Positions 1 to 13,195 of a DNA stretch of 64,000 nucleotides are shown here, one piece after another. Origin of the DNA: Patagioenas fasciata (Eukaryota; Chordata; Aves; Columbiformes; Columbidae). The position numbers and the translations under genes were made by a program. The stretch is from assembly GCF_037038585.1 (NCBI RefSeq), contig NC_092520.1, forward strand, positions 11,973,001 to 12,037,000, read 5' to 3'. Each line of letters starts with the position of its first letter. Position 1 is the stretch's first letter. The notes under the pieces are model-generated. The model made no database searches. It was not told where the DNA came from and was given only the letters and a program-made list of their open reading frames with translations.

Positions 1-2980
1 GAGGGATGTATCCAGTTAAACCATGTGAGACTCAGAGTGGTGTCTGAACCGAGCTCACCAGATTGGACATAAATACCTTTTCTCAACATCTTTGAGACAG
101 AAATTTAAACTGTGGAGAGGCGAAATACAAAGTCAATGTTAGAAGTCTCTCTTCCCTGAAGAACTCCAAGTTTTTTTCCTAGAATGGAAGAGTTCCCTAC
201 TTAAGACAGTTTCCTACTTATTTTTCTATTTCTATACTCCCTGCTTGTAGAGGAGCTCTTCTTCTTTTCTGCCTTTCACAACAGATATTTACACAATCTC
301 AGGAAAATATTTATGGCAGCAGAATTATTAATAGCAGGGTAGTTCAGCAAAGCTCACTGGTATAGTGAGCAGGGTAGTATACAAGGAAGTAAGACTACTT
401 TGGAGAACACGCAAGATGGAATGACTTAAAATTCTTGCCTTTGTTTAGCGTACAGAGCTAGAGATGGGAAATGGCATCAGTATTTCTTTTAGGATGGAAA
501 AGATGAAAATAGAGATGGCAAACAGGTCAAAATGCACATAAGTGTGCTGTCAAAATGGAAGCACAACCGCAGGTTGTCCCCTAAACTTGGGCCAAAAAGG
601 AGCTATTTCTTCTTTCCATGTATTACATTAACAGGTTGTGTAAACTTGCAACATATCCAGTCCAACATGGTGGAAACCGCCTCCTCCCAATTCACACTGC
701 AGTGCAGCTAGTGAATAAAAAGTCACAGAGCACCAGAAGCCATTGTGGTCTAAAACTAAGGAGGTAAAGTTTGATGAAAAAAAAATGAAAAGGAGGAGAC
801 ACTAAAGCCACAGCTCGAATCATTTCACTGGACCTGGAGTTATTTCATAAAGAAACTTTTTTTTTATTTCCACAGAAACTTCTGGTATGCAAAATAATGT
901 GGAAATCAGAATTAGGCGGCTGGCTGTGGCATTTCCAGCCCTTTGGAAACAATTGATGTGTTGCCATAGTATTCTAGGGATCAGGCAACTGGATATGAAT
1001 AGAAGAGAGTCCTTTCCTATCTGCAAACTTACTGAGCATCTCCCTTTTCAGATTAAAGACCTTTCCCTGCTGGTAGTGCCCATCTTGCTTCTACTTTTCA
1101 TCCTGACTGCCCTCAAATCTTATCATCCAATTAGGGAAAAAATCAGTGCAATGACTGTGTCTTTCACGTTCAGATAAAGCAATTTAGAAACCCCCTGCCT
1201 CCTCCCAGCCAGGAGTCATATGCCACAAGGAAGAAAATCTTTTCCAAAAGGCATGTTGTTCCACTGGAGGGAAGGATCCAGGCTGCAGAGAGAAACATGC
1301 ATGGTTTTCTAAGAAAGGCAAGGAAAATCAAGAGCAGGTGAACACCGGGTTCTTCCTCTCTTAGTTTAACTCTTTCAGGTGTACGTTCTCCTCAGCAGTA
1401 CCAAGGGTCTTCTGTGTATATATATATATTTAGTTCATATCCCCAGTTAAACTTGCTTTTCTAGGCTTTCAAAGACTACTTTAAGTTCTTCCTTACAGCA
1501 TGTGAGACCCTCATGCTCTTTGATCCTGGGGTGGAGGAGACATCATCTTAGTAGGGCTCCTTACAGAACCTGATGAGCCAGACCCATGGAGATGTGGTGA
1601 CCATCCCTGGCAGAGAAAACACAACAGCATCCCTGAGGCCACTGCCCTGTTGCTTATAGGTGAGGTATGGCCAAGGACAATCAAATGCAAGCCAGTATTT
1701 GAGTCTTAATTCACAGGCATCCAAACTGTAAGTCCGCTGCTAGATTAATGTGACTTTTAGCTTTGGGATAACTTTCTAAAACACATCTCATCTGAGCCCC
1801 CACTAACGTGCAGCCCCAGACACCTCCACGGGTGATGTACTTTACAAGCTGTGGTAAACCCACTGAGCTCTGTGGACAGAGCTACTCTGAAACTATTGCT
1901 TAGTGAAGAAGGCACAAAGAACCAGCTGCACAGAAGCTAATTCCAGCTGTCCTGCTTGGCTGGTTCTTGGCTTGCTCAGACATGTCATGAATCGCTCTCA
2001 AGGGAAAAATGCTGCTGTAAACTGGCCAAGCAGAGTAAGCAGCTGCCTGCTGCAACCTGCTGAGTGGTTATGTGGAAGTGTTTGCAAGGCCATTTATAAA
2101 GAGAATCAGAAAGAGAAGCCATGAAGAGAAACTTTTATTTTTTCCCAGTCACTTTAGGGGATTTATTTTATTTAAAATAACGTAGAAAATTAAGTGCATT
2201 AATTACTGTTATCACAATGTTTTAAGGTAGTCACATCTTTAAAAAACAAAGTGTAAGGATTCAAGCCACACTAGTAATCCAGCCTTAATACACATAAAAG
2301 TAATGTGCTGATTTTGTTAAGTCCATTAGGTCACTCCAGTTATCTTCAGTGACTTCATGGGGTATCCCTGAGAGTGGGATGTTCATCACCGAGCAATTGA
2401 AGCATTACCACTGCCTAAATAGAAGCAAGAAGGATTTCTCCTGAAAATCATTGTTAGGGAAACTTAAATATCCTACTTGTAGTTAGGTGTGAATTGACAG
2501 GTTGCAGGGAGACTAAGTTCCTGCCATTTTCCATCCTGCTTAGAGCACAGCAGGGTTAACAGTTTATGTGCATTTTGTGGTCAAAGACTAATATGTAGAG
2601 CACTCAGGCTGCTGCCCACGTGGCTTTCAGTGCAAAACTGCGTGCCTTGTGTTTCCTTCCCAGCAAAGACCAAAATTTAGTCATGGGGAGAGGATTCCTG
2701 TCACCTAACCTCAGATTTCTGCGGTGGTGGTGCCTCCACATGAGCCAGTCATCCTTGGCTTCTTTATATTCAGTGACTGGTTCTGGGATGAAAAGGATTC
2801 TAACCTATTGATAACATCTAGGTTAAAAGAACACCACATGAGAAAAGATTATTTGTCTTAAATGGCCATTAAGGAGTCCAGGTTATAAACTCAGCCATGA
2901 ACTCCTATGTGGATTCCACCTTCAGAGAATGGGAAATGATGTTTCATGTAACTTTTTAAGTATATTTACTCATATGAGAG
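1..2980. other. Unannotated non-coding stretch
   Basis: No repeat family or gene was recognised. A short (TA)n run lies near 1418-1432. A pyrimidine tract ending in an AG at 874-875 resembles a splice acceptor and precedes an open frame to 1177 with a hydrophobic stretch. There is no donor, homology or neighbouring exon to support it, so it is not called as a gene. Confidence 0.5.
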
Positions 2981-3075
2981 AGATTAGAAAACTGGAGAGA
3001 GGTCAGAGGGCAGCCATTAAGAGGGTCGATGGCTGGAGTATATGACATACGGGGAGAAGTAAGGAAACCAGCTTA
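2981..3075 (+). mobile_element. CR1 LINE fragment
   Basis: A short diverged piece of a CR1 non-LTR retrotransposon in forward orientation. It corresponds to the part after the reverse transcriptase in which CR1 copies read roughly 'gagaggtccagaggagggcc...ctggagcac...gaggagaggctgag'. Here the words GAGAGAGGTCAGAGGGCAGCC and the following GGGTCGATGGCTGGAGTATA fit that pattern. Both ends fade into unrecognised sequence, so it is an internal remnant without the usual 3' tail. Confidence 0.5.
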
Positions 3076-3689
3076 CCTTGTTTTGTGATTCTATCTATTT
3101 CTGTGCTTTCTATCCTAAGAAATAAAATGTTTCCTATTCTACTGAAATTCCGCCATTGTCATGTATAAATATTATTTGCCTTTCATGAATTACTGCAAAC
3201 ATTAATCTTATTTAGTAGGTCCTCAGGAAAAAAAATGCCTTGTGTTATCTCTGCTTCCTCTTCAGTTTTAATAGTGCTAATTAATGCAAACCTCCAAATC
3301 ATGTTACTCTATGAAAAAAAAAAAAAATCCTTACTCAAGAGGACAATGCTTTGATTAGGGCCTGGTTTCCATTTCAGAATTTTGCTAACAGATGCTGCCG
3401 TATTGTATGCTGTTGAATGCATCCACACATAGCCTGATGAAACCAGCAATGCTTAAGCTGTACACCAGTGTACCTGGGGAGACAGGAAGACCTGCTCAGC
3501 ACTCAGGCTTAGTCAGGTTATCCAGAAACCCATCTTTCCCTCCCTCCCTCCCCCTTCTAAAAACCTGGAAGTGTTTAGAGATGCTGCTTTCTCTCCTGGC
3601 CTGCAGTTGTGCACTAGGCAGTATGGGTTCCTGGGCAGTTATTCACTACATAAATCTCATGCTTCCAGAGCAGGAAAAGAGAAAGATTT
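3076..3689. other. Unannotated spacer
   Basis: Non-repetitive sequence with a short A run at about 3313-3326 and a CCCTCCCTCC pyrimidine stretch near 3540. No gene or repeat family was recognised. Confidence 0.5.
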
Positions 3690-4858
3690 CATAGAATCAT
3701 AGAATCATGGAATCATTTCAGTTGGAAGAGACCCTCAGGATCATCAAGTCCAGCGTAACACTGGCACTAAACCAAGTCCCTAAGAACTTCATCTAAATGC
3801 CTTTTAAACACTTCCAGGGATGGTGACTCCACCATATCCCTGGGCAACCTCTTCCAACACCCAATGTGAAGAATGTTTTCCTAATATCCAATCTGAACCT
3901 TCCCTGGCACAACTTGAGGCCATTTCCTCTTGTCCTATCAATTGTTACTTGGGAGAAGAGACCAACACCATCCATGCTACAACCTCCTTTCAGGTAGTTG
4001 TAGATAGTGATAAGGTCTCCCCTCAGCCTCCTTTTCTCCAGGCTGAACAGCCCCAGTTCCCTCAGCTGCTCTTCATCAGACTTGTGCTCCAGACCCTTCA
4101 CCAGCTTTGTCACCCTCCTCTGCACTGTCTCTATTGTGTCCTTCTAATGGTGAGGGGTCCAAAACTGAACACAGGATTCAAGGGGGGTCCTCACCAGTGA
4201 TGAGTCCAGTGGCACAATCACTACTCTAGTCATGCTGGCCACACTATTCCTGATACAAGCCAGGATGTTGTTGGCCTTTTTGGCCACCTGGGCACACTGC
4301 TGGCTCATGTTCAGCCACTCCCAGATCCCTCTCTGCCAGGCAGCTTTCCAGTCACTCTTCCCCAAGCCTGTAGCGCTGTCTGGGGTTGTTGTGACTCAAG
4401 TGCTTGTGACCTGGCACTTGGCCTCGTTAAACCTCATACAATTGGTCTCAGCCCAATGACCCAGCTGGTCCAGATCCCTCTGTATGGCCTTCCTACCCTC
4501 CAGCAGATTAACACTCCCACCCAATTTGGTGTCATCTGCAAACTTACTAAGGATGCACTCAATGCCCTCATCCAGGTAATTGCTAAAGATATTAAACAGA
4601 ACTGGCCTCAATACTGAGCCCTGGGGAACATCACTCATGACCAACTGAATTTGGCTCCATTCACCACAACCCTTTGGGCCTGGCCCTTCAACCAGTTCTT
4701 TACCCATCGCGGAGTACACCCATCCAGGCCATGAGCTGCCAGCTTTTCCAGGAGAATGCTGTGGGAAACATTGTCGAAGGCCAACAACATCCACAGCCTT
4801 TCCCTCATCTACTAGGTGGATCACTTCTTCCACTTGTGAGCAAAACAGTCTGCACAAA
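3690..4858 (-). mobile_element. CR1 LINE, 5'-truncated, about 1.17 kb
   Basis: The best-preserved modern CR1 in the window. Its 3' end lies at 3690, where the complement ends in repeated ATTCTATG-type units typical of avian CR1. Upstream (towards higher coordinates) come the 3' UTR, the C-terminal region of ORF2 and then the end of the reverse-transcriptase domain. Translation of 4857-4396 on the minus strand gives recognisable ORF2 text, and 4365-4144 and 4125-3793 give further ORF2 C-terminal pieces in other frames, so the copy carries frameshifts. It stops abruptly near 4858, as expected from incomplete target-primed reverse transcription. CR1 usually makes no target-site duplication, and none is seen. 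It is dead: most of ORF2 and all of ORF1 are missing. Confidence 0.93.
4396..4857 (-). pseudogene. CR1 ORF2 reverse transcriptase remnant
   Basis: A minus-strand open stretch of 153 codons that encodes the palm region of a CR1 reverse transcriptase. The catalytic box is present as FADDTKLGG, with FADD at residues 106-109 of the stretch (about 4531-4542). It is preceded by a DVPQGSVL motif at residues 76-83 and a DEGKAVDVV segment near residue 17, just before the region where an intact copy has its SKAFD box. That box is scrambled here ([10 protein letters not shown]), showing a frameshift. The initiating Met is incidental, because the real ORF2 begins kilobases upstream in a full element. An intact CR1 ORF2 also carries an endonuclease, which is absent here. 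Confidence 0.9.
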
Positions 4859-7079
4859 CCTAAAATGGTGTATCTGCAAGAAGTGGGATGCTTATGTACA
4901 CACAGAGCTGATGCTACTATTCAAATAAGAAGCAGTGGAGATGCTGGATCAAGAGGTCCTAGGTTAGCACACTAGCTTTAAAGCTGAAATGAAGAGTCTA
5001 GATCAAAGTACAGAAAGTCTGGAGGCAGTCAAGAAAGCATACCTTTTTTACAGGAAAAACTACTGGCCATGCTCTCATCATTTGCATTATCATCTCCTAT
5101 TAGTTAAAATGCATAAATTCTGGTATGGCAAAAGGATGTGAGCTTACCCTGCCCTCCCAGAGATGCAAGATTTATTCAGAATACAGCAGAACCAGAGGTA
5201 CCAGGAGGACAGCAGTGCTACATGATCACATGTAAGTACAACAGTGTAATATTTCTAGATGCCAGCCTTTCTTTGTGCTATACAACCCTCTTGTTTTAAT
5301 AAATGGCATTATTTTTTCCCAGGCCAGAGGTAAGACTACTTAAATTCCTTTGAGCACCTCCTCTTCTTCCTTCCCCTGAGATCCTGGTATTTCCTTCTTT
5401 TTGCTATGATAACAAAACTTCTCATTATCTTCTGCAACAGTCACCATATATTGTCTTAAATATCTGCTTAAGACACAGGTCAGACTAGCAGAGAGTCACT
5501 TGCCACCTCTTCCCACAGTGTTTACTACCCTAAAGAGTGCTGTGCTGCCTCTGAGCAAAGTTTCTGAGACCTCAGCACTCTAGCAAGTGACCTGGCACCT
5601 CTGGTACTGACATCACTTTCCTTCAGGCTGAGCTTAGAAAAAAGTGCCTGACCTGCTGTGGTTGGTCCTGTTAAGTTGTGCTGGGCTCTGATAACCCCAA
5701 GACACGCTGTCCCTTTTCTGTCTGGTAAACTCTTCAAGGAAATAGGTTTTGTTGTTGTTGTGCTCTCTGCTACCACTGTATCTCTTCCTTGAAACCTACA
5801 GCCTCCATAGCTGCCTACCTTTATTCCAACCCAAAAGATGTTGTATCAAAGTATTACTAGCCTTACTGTTGAGAAGATATTAGAATGAAACTGCAGAATA
5901 CATACTCCTTTATAGACTATAGACCTGTGCAGTGTTACTGAGTCGAATTATCGTTACACTGTATCTTTCAACGTAAAGGAGGAAATGTAAATGCCCTTTG
6001 ACTTTTTTGTCCTTAAGGTTTGGGTGGTTCAATCTCTGCCTAGAGTAATTGACTACTGACTAGATCACCGCTAACTATAATCAGATTTTAGACACCTGGC
6101 TGTCCCATAGACACCTACACTTAAATAAGATTATGATAGTATTCAGTTACTTATTGTTGGGCTTCAGTTGCAGGTGCATGATAATTAAGGAGTCCACAGC
6201 CATCTCTTTGCTTCCTTCTTCTCTGCCGTTTTGATAAATCTCATTAATTCAGCCTGAAATTTTCATCCAACCATAAATGAGTGACCATGGCCATGTCCAT
6301 CCAGTTCTGCAGCCAAGCTCCAGACTCCTCGGCCTACAGAGTCTGATATTCCCTGCTCTTTGTGTATAGAGTTGTCATGTTCCTCCTTACTGTTATAAGT
6401 TTTGAAGATATGGTCACTACGTATTAGGCTACTGTAAAGTTCAGTGAGTGAATGGCAACTAATGTGCCCAACCTGATTGAGGTCTCAACTAAAAGCCATG
6501 GAAAGGCAGATATGTTCAGCGTTTAGGGTTGAATGAGACTGCAGAGATTGACATAACTGATGAAAATATACTAGCACTAAAGAAAAAATAAAGTTATAGA
6601 AGTTCTTCTTTAAATAACTTAAACATCATATTGGTAAATTAACCAACTGTGAGTCATCATCCAGTAGACACATTTCCAGAAGAGCATAGTAGGGCTCTCT
6701 CCTTGACCAGTTCTTATTCATAAAAATGATCTGGAAATGTATAGAGGTCTTTGCTTGTGTAATTAATATGTGGTGCAATGACACAGAACTATTGTGTGAA
6801 TGGTAAATATATATTTTTTTTAATAAAAGCAAAGTAATTTATCTTAGACAAGTGAACACAGATGTCTTCTACAAGTTGTAGGAACTACGAGTTGGTATTG
6901 TGTCTTAGTAAACTGAACGCATAAATAGGGTGATAGATAATCCTTTGAATAAGCACTTTAAGTGTGATCATAGGAGCTTGATCTATGGCTAAGAAGCAAT
7001 CTTTGGCTGCATAAGACTGGAAACACCAAATGGGAGTAGATAAGATGATATTTCCAGCTTTCCTAAAACTCATTCAAAT
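4859..7079. other. Unannotated non-coding stretch
   Basis: No family was recognised. There is a (GTT)n run at about 5748-5761. Open frames are short and have no visible motifs. Confidence 0.5.
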
Positions 7080-7190
7080 CCTCACAGTTCAGAAAGGGAT
7101 ATTGAGAAGCTGCAAAGCATTCAGAAAAGCTGTAAGACTTCAGAGATTTTAAGCCAGTCTGCATCTCTCTTTCTAAAATATAAGCTATGC
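7080..7190 (+). mobile_element. Possible ancient CR1/L3-type LINE scrap
   Basis: The words AAGGGATATTGAGAAGCTGC and CATTCAGAAAAGC follow the order seen in old amniote CR1/L3 copies just after the reverse transcriptase, where a 'gatattgagaagct...attcagaaaagagc' stretch occurs. The rest is too diverged to follow. It could be a chance match. Confidence 0.3.
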
Positions 7191-10100
7191 TTCAGGTAAA
7201 AGTTACAGAACTGACTGATCACCCAGGAAACCTGTTTGGTCTCAGGTAAACAGAAAGCCAGTCAATGTGGCCAAAATTTATCATATCTGTTATTTTAAAA
7301 AAATAAAAAATAAAAAATCATCACATAGAGAGGAAATGAAAAGTCTGTGACATATCCTGCCCTACTTGGCCAAGAATTCCAGCTGGGCAGAAGAGCTGCG
7401 ACAGTTCTGAACTTTGCTAGTGACTCTTGAGGGAGAGGGGGCTGTTTTATGAGTACTCATTCATCAGTTGTAATCCTTCTCCCCTATTTAATTGCCCACT
7501 TCTTTTCTTTCCTCAATCATATTGTTAAACCAGGAACATTTCATTATATTGAAAGCATAAGACTTCAGTATTGCTCCAAATCACTTTCTGAGGAGATTTA
7601 GCATTTGCAAAGAAATTACTCATCATGCACTCCGTAGGTAAAAAGAAATTCTCCAAATTGCCAATAAAGTGGGTTTTCTTTTTCTTTTTTTCCTTTTTCT
7701 TTTTCCTCTCTGTCTTGTTTGCTCTTGCTTCTTGAGCCAGAGATGTTTTTGACATGAGATCACTGGTTTGACGTGGTTTCTTTGCAGGAGACTAATTTTA
7801 GGGGGCAGTGGAGTTCATCATGTGAAGGAGAATTACTCATCGCTTACAGGAACTGAGGGAGAGAAAAACTTCCAATTGTCAAAAACATTCAGCAGTAGCT
7901 CTGACTTTGAATGTTTTAGATAACAAAAATGGCTCTGGCAAGTTCCCTTACATGGGTAGATGAGGAAGGATAATGGCTGCACTCTTGGCAGCAGCAAAGA
8001 CAACAGTGTTGGGGCTTTCAGCTAAATTCCAGGATGGTCCTGAGAAACTTAACAAAATCCAAGCTGTGTATTTTAAGTTACATCTACATAATTGACTGTA
8101 ACCAAGTCAGAACGCCTTAACAAGTTACCATATCTCACCTTTTAACTGTCTTTCAGCACATTGTCAACACCCCTTTCCAGTTGTGAAGCAATGCACAATA
8201 ATTAGAAACCCTCACAAAATTGTGGTCTTGTATCTAGTATGTGATAAGCAACAATGAAATAATATACATCGACTTAATCATCTCAGGCTTATCCAGTCCA
8301 TAAAATGCCTCCTATGAAATACTCAGCTGTTGGTTAGCTGCCTTAGGTAATCAAAAGTATCCTTCTCTCTGTTGTTTTACGGCCCTTCTGAATTCTCCCC
8401 CCACATCACAGAATCATATCAAAGGCCAAAGATGGAGAAACTGTACTCCTACAGCTTCTTTCTTTATTTGTCAGGAAAGGTGAAAATCATTGAGCAGTGC
8501 TTTTTCTGTCATATTTTCCTACCCTCCTATGTGGAGCACTGAGCGACCTGATGGGCAAACAGCAAATCTCCACCAGCTGGGGAAGCCGCAAGGCAGAAGG
8601 TGTCAGTTCTGCGCAGCACTAAGACATCTCCATGATTACTTGGGTCTTTTCGTTGTTTCTATTTCAATATTCTTGTTTCCTTTTTCCTGAAAGGCTGTAC
8701 CTTACATAAGTCCCTACTTCAGTTCTTGTCCTTTTTCTAACATTTACTTTCCTGTCTGGATGAAGAAACAGAAGAATTTATAAACAAAAATGTAGGATGA
8801 GATGATAGGAAAGAATAGACCAGAGAAACTACATTAGAGCTGTGTATGAAAAGGCAGCTTTAGCTAAAATAAGGTTCAAGTAGGAAACAGCAGTCAAGTT
8901 GAAGGAGCCGTTTTTCCTCTGCAATATTTAGGCTGGCTGGAGATTCTGTCCATGACCTGGATGAGTCATAGCAGCCCCCACAAACCGGGGTAGTGATGCT
9001 GGCATTGATGTGGGCCGAATGCACAAATGCAAGGTGGCTTACCAGCCAAGTTCATGTATAATACAATGTATGTCCTTTCCTTCCCATCCTGCTTCCCAGT
9101 TCCCTCCCACACGTCCTCCATCCTTGAAGCCATCCCTCAACAAACAACCTCCACACCACCCCCTATTGCTGTGTCAGTTCTGTTGCTCACACCAAGGGTG
9201 TTCTTGTCTTCAGACTGGGCTCGTGGTGTCAGTTGTAGCATGGCTTTCTGTCAGGACACCTGGTTTTGTCCTACAAACTATTTTCAAAGCTAAGCTACTT
9301 CGATCATCTAGGGACAGAAAGGAGCAAATTGCCTGGGAGCCACCGTTCAGGATGTGATAAGATGGTGCTGTCAGGAGCCAGAGTGCCTGTGGTGGCTGTG
9401 ATAAGCAGAGCCATCTCTCCTCCCTGTGCTCTTTCTGCCCAAGGAGATGGCGTGGTTTGTTATTTCAGGTGTACATGTTGCATCACTTCCCAAAACGCAG
9501 GGTAGCAAAGCCTCCGTCCTGCAAACACAGAGCAAGAAAAAGCTGATTAGGGAATTGCTGCCAGACATACAGTCTCTTTTTTTTTTTTTTTCCCATCCCA
9601 ATTCCTGACTGTAATGTAAAAACTTTGCTTCTCAGAGCATTTGGTTTATTCTCTTTCTTATCTTTTTCTGAAAGTGGATTAGAGTGGCTAAAACACCCCT
9701 CTGTGCCCACAGAAGCTGCCGTGTACCGAAGTGCAACACGAGCAGTAAATAAGCAGCATTTCAAAAAGTAATTTGTGAATTAGGCTGGAATGCAATTGAA
9801 CATCACGCTTCAGAAGTGTGGTAGAAATGTTTGCACATAACCACAACATAAATGCAGGAAACTGGTTGCCAGACCAACATGGACTTCACAGCCCTATTGG
9901 TAGTGATTTCCTAAAATCCCGTGAACATTTTCCCTACTTGGGCTTTGGATTTTCATTCAGTTAAAATGGACGATTTGTGAGATCCCTTATTACAGATCAT
10001 GTTCCTCATTTCCCTCTTAGGATTTCCAGATTTTTACAACGAAAAAATATCAATATATCAATGTTCAGGGAAAAAATATAACTTTGTGAAACAGCAAATA

Positions 10101-11834
10101 TAATGCAATCTTTATTGGATGAAGGGATTTCTGATAAGCAGCCAAATACTACTGAGAGAAATAGAAAATCTGATGGCAGATGCTGATCACAAAGAAAACT
10201 TCATTTATTATCTTGACAGGTTATTTTGGTGCTTCAAACATTTTTAATAATTGTCAAACAAGAACAAGAATCCAAAATAATTAGCAGCTGCATGGTTCCA
10301 TTTTTCTTGGTATGGAAAGGAAATCTTTGCTTTTACTCTAACTCCCTGGATAAATACTTTCTATCATGGGTTTTATTTCATTCCAGTCCTCCTGGTGTAT
10401 ATGTGAAAGCAACTGTGTGTATAAATACACAGAGCAGCTGTAGCCATATTGGATAATAGGTCTGTAATTACTTCTCTGATTTAAAGCCTAACAGTTTATT
10501 CCACAACTGTTGTGATGCATTTTTATTAATATTGCAATAATTTTGCTGCCCTTTTGCTAAGTTAGGTATTATTGTCTCCCAAAATAAATGGAGTACTTAT
10601 AGTATAAGGGATAATTAGAGTTTAGCTCAATGTGGAAATACTTAACTCTCAATGAACCAAATCCATCTATTTAGAACAGAAATTTAGGAACTGGGTAGCA
10701 CTAAAAGTCTGTGCCTAGCTGGGGACAGATTCCAGTGCTGATCAGTTTATTACTGTTCACCATGCTGCTCTCTAAATAAAAATCAAGTTTTGAGTTGTTT
10801 ATTTGCACCTGCAAAAAAATACCTTACTGCTTAAAATTCAATATGCTGGACAGAGGGACAGGGAGAGGAAAGACTGAACTGAGAGAGAAAGGCTTGAATC
10901 CATTTAGGGACTGTATTGCTGGGGGATTTGCCTAGGTGTGTAAGAATGTAGAAAAGGTCATAAAAACTCAGATGAAAGGTCCATCTGGATGCAGAAGTTG
11001 TGTGAGGACTTGAAGCACCTATGGAAACCCCAGCACACGGATGCCTACTCCTCTTCTGTAGTCTGCACAAGGCTAATACACAGTGATCTCTGGCTGCTTT
11101 GACCAGAGAATAGGTGAGTACGATAACTCTTAGGGGCAGGGAGCTGTGGTGTAAGGGGGAAAAATAAACCCTCAGTGGCAATAAATGTGTGCCCAGGGAA
11201 GGGCAGCAGCAGGATGAGCAGGTGTGACGTTTCCCACTAGTAGTCTCAGCCTTCAACTATGTTAATCTCAGGAGATGTCCCCAGCTGGATGTGGTTTGTG
11301 CATTTGGTAACCCTCGATAGGACTACAGCTATTTCCCTGTATTATCTGTAGAGGGGAAACACTGGTGTATGAATGCTGGTGTCACTTTGTGTTGTCTCGG
11401 ACACATCTGGTCATTCACTTTATCCTCCTGGGTTAAGCTCCTCTATCACAGGAACAATCAAACACTGAAAGTTTGGAATGACTTAGCTTTTGCTTCCTGG
11501 TGTAATATAAACAAAGTAAAATATGAACATGGATTAAAAATGAAGTTCTTTTGTGACACTTTATTGAAAGACTGCAAGATGAATCATGGGATAAAACTAC
11601 TCATTTAACTGGGGCTTTAAAACACCATAGGTTTCTTGAAGCAACTTCTCATTGCCCCAGATGTGGACAAGAAGTGAAATTTTGCTTCCTGTAAAGGTGA
11701 ACACATTTACTGGTGGGCTAAGATTGTCCCAATGTGAACTGATGACCTGAATTTCCTAGAATTTCCCCAAAAGTTCTAACAGCTACGAATTTGCTGCAAT
11801 TAAAACTGATAAGCTTTAGTTAATAACAATACCA
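7191..11834. other. Unannotated non-coding stretch
   Basis: Mostly unique-looking, moderately AT-rich sequence. It holds a pyrimidine-rich tract (about 7675-7710), a T run at about 9578-9592 and AT-rich sequence at 10020-10110 and 10500-10620. A minus-strand open frame of 141 codons (11256-10831) has biased Ser/Pro/Leu content, no domain and no codon-level support. I see no gene. Confidence 0.5.
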
Positions 11835-13195
11835 GGGGAACAGAAGGCAGCAACTGTGATGCCAAATTTTACAGATTGTTCCAGGTAACTGCAGACCAGT
11901 AAGACTGACCACTGCACTAAGCAAATAACTGAAAACTACGATGGAGAATAGAATTAGAGGAGAGTTAGTATTGATTTGGTTGATAGAAATAATCTCTCAA
12001 AACTCTACTTGAGTTCTTTGGAGAAGTCAATGAGGATGTTGTAATGGGTGTTTGGTCAACATGCTGCAACTGGGGTCTTCAAAATTTTTCAATATGATCC
12101 TGCAAGAAAAAATCATGTAAGAAATTAAGCGGATGGGTGAAGACAGAGGTCTCCCTGGGACAAACCTACTTAAAACATCAGGAATAAAAGCTGAGGTCAT
12201 GGGTTTTAATATCACAGTGAGGTTACAAAAATAGTTTCAGAAGGATTTGTGCTCTAATCTGGGCAGTTGGACATATACATAAATTATTCACAGAAGTGAT
12301 GTGCCAAACTGTGCAAATTATATAAAATTATTCTGGATAGTCAAAATTAAAGCTGACTGCAAACAGTTGCAGAAGGTTATCACAATTTTGGGTAATTGCA
12401 TGAAAAAATGTCAGATGAAATTTTATGTTGATAAATGCCAGGTACTGCACATTATAAAAAATAGCTCTAACTATGTGTACAGTGGGTTCTAATGATGTAT
12501 TTTTATTCAGAAAAGAAATCTAGACGTCATTGTGAGCAGTCACTGTGAAAACTCTTTCCTCTGAAAGGTGAACTTATTACTTAGAAGTTGTTCAGAAACA
12601 ATTCTCGTTAGGAATTATTAGGAAAGTACAGGTAAAAATATACTTTTATCTAAATTTATAAAGCACCCTTGTCTTCAATTCTGTGTATTTTTCTGGTCTT
12701 CCATCTCACATAGGACATAGCTGAACTGCAGAAAGTGTAGCAAAGAATAGCAATACTGATATTCTACCATACAGGAAGGTAATGTATATTAATATATTTC
12801 ATCTTAGAAAGAGCAAAATGTTTTATGACAAAGACCTATAAATATTTGAAACATTGAGCATTTGTACAGGGAACATGCATAGGAAACAATCATTCACTGC
12901 TTTTCCTAATACAAAGTTAGAAGGACCCAGTGAAATTATTAAGCAATGGTTTTGAAACAAACCGAAGGAAGTAATTTTTTTAAACATAATTAATTTGTGA
13001 TACTCTGCTGAAATAGTTATGGAGTCCAAACTACAAATGAAGCTTAAAATAGGAACATATTCATAATTAAGTTTAAAAAGCAAATGTTTTCTAGATCCCT
13101 TGATGACTATTAAATGAGATTCTATGAATGAAAACTTGGTTCAGGTATTTCCTAGGAGGCTTCTCCAGGCCTCTCCAGTACTAAGGATCACTACA
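11835..13195 (+). mobile_element. Ancient CR1/L3-type LINE relic, about 1.36 kb
   Basis: A heavily decayed LINE whose successive segments follow an old CR1/L3 element in order. Near 11860-11925 a stretch reads like the NYRPVSLT region of reverse transcriptase (GTAACTGCAGACCAGTAAG). At 12361-12460 the translation gives CMKKCQMKFYVDKCQVLHI, matching the post-FADD 'MRFNKAKCQVLH' region. At 12601-12800 GGAATTATTAGGAAAG, CAATTCTGTGTATTTTTCTGG and ATAGCTGAACTGCAGAAAGTG fit the C-terminal part of ORF2. At 12910-13000 comes the 'acccaatgaaattaa...aaacaaaaggaagta' 3' region. Many small indels break every frame. It is much older than the modern CR1 copies here. Boundaries are approximate. Confidence 0.75.

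Noticed and set aside
876-1177. Open frame of about 96 codons after an acceptor-like polypyrimidine-AG, with a hydrophobic segment
   Set aside because: No donor, partner exon or recognisable homology; the hydrophobic run comes from a pyrimidine-rich tract.
8405-8425. CACAGAATCATATC resembling a CR1 3' end
   Set aside because: No TTGGAAGG or further CR1 sequence follows.
9762-9780. TTTCAAAAAGTAATTTG as a possible MITE end
   Set aside because: Lacks the CAGGGTG start and has no inverted partner nearby.
10831-11256. Minus-strand 141-codon open frame
   Set aside because: Low-complexity Ser/Leu/Pro-rich translation without motifs; typical chance frame.
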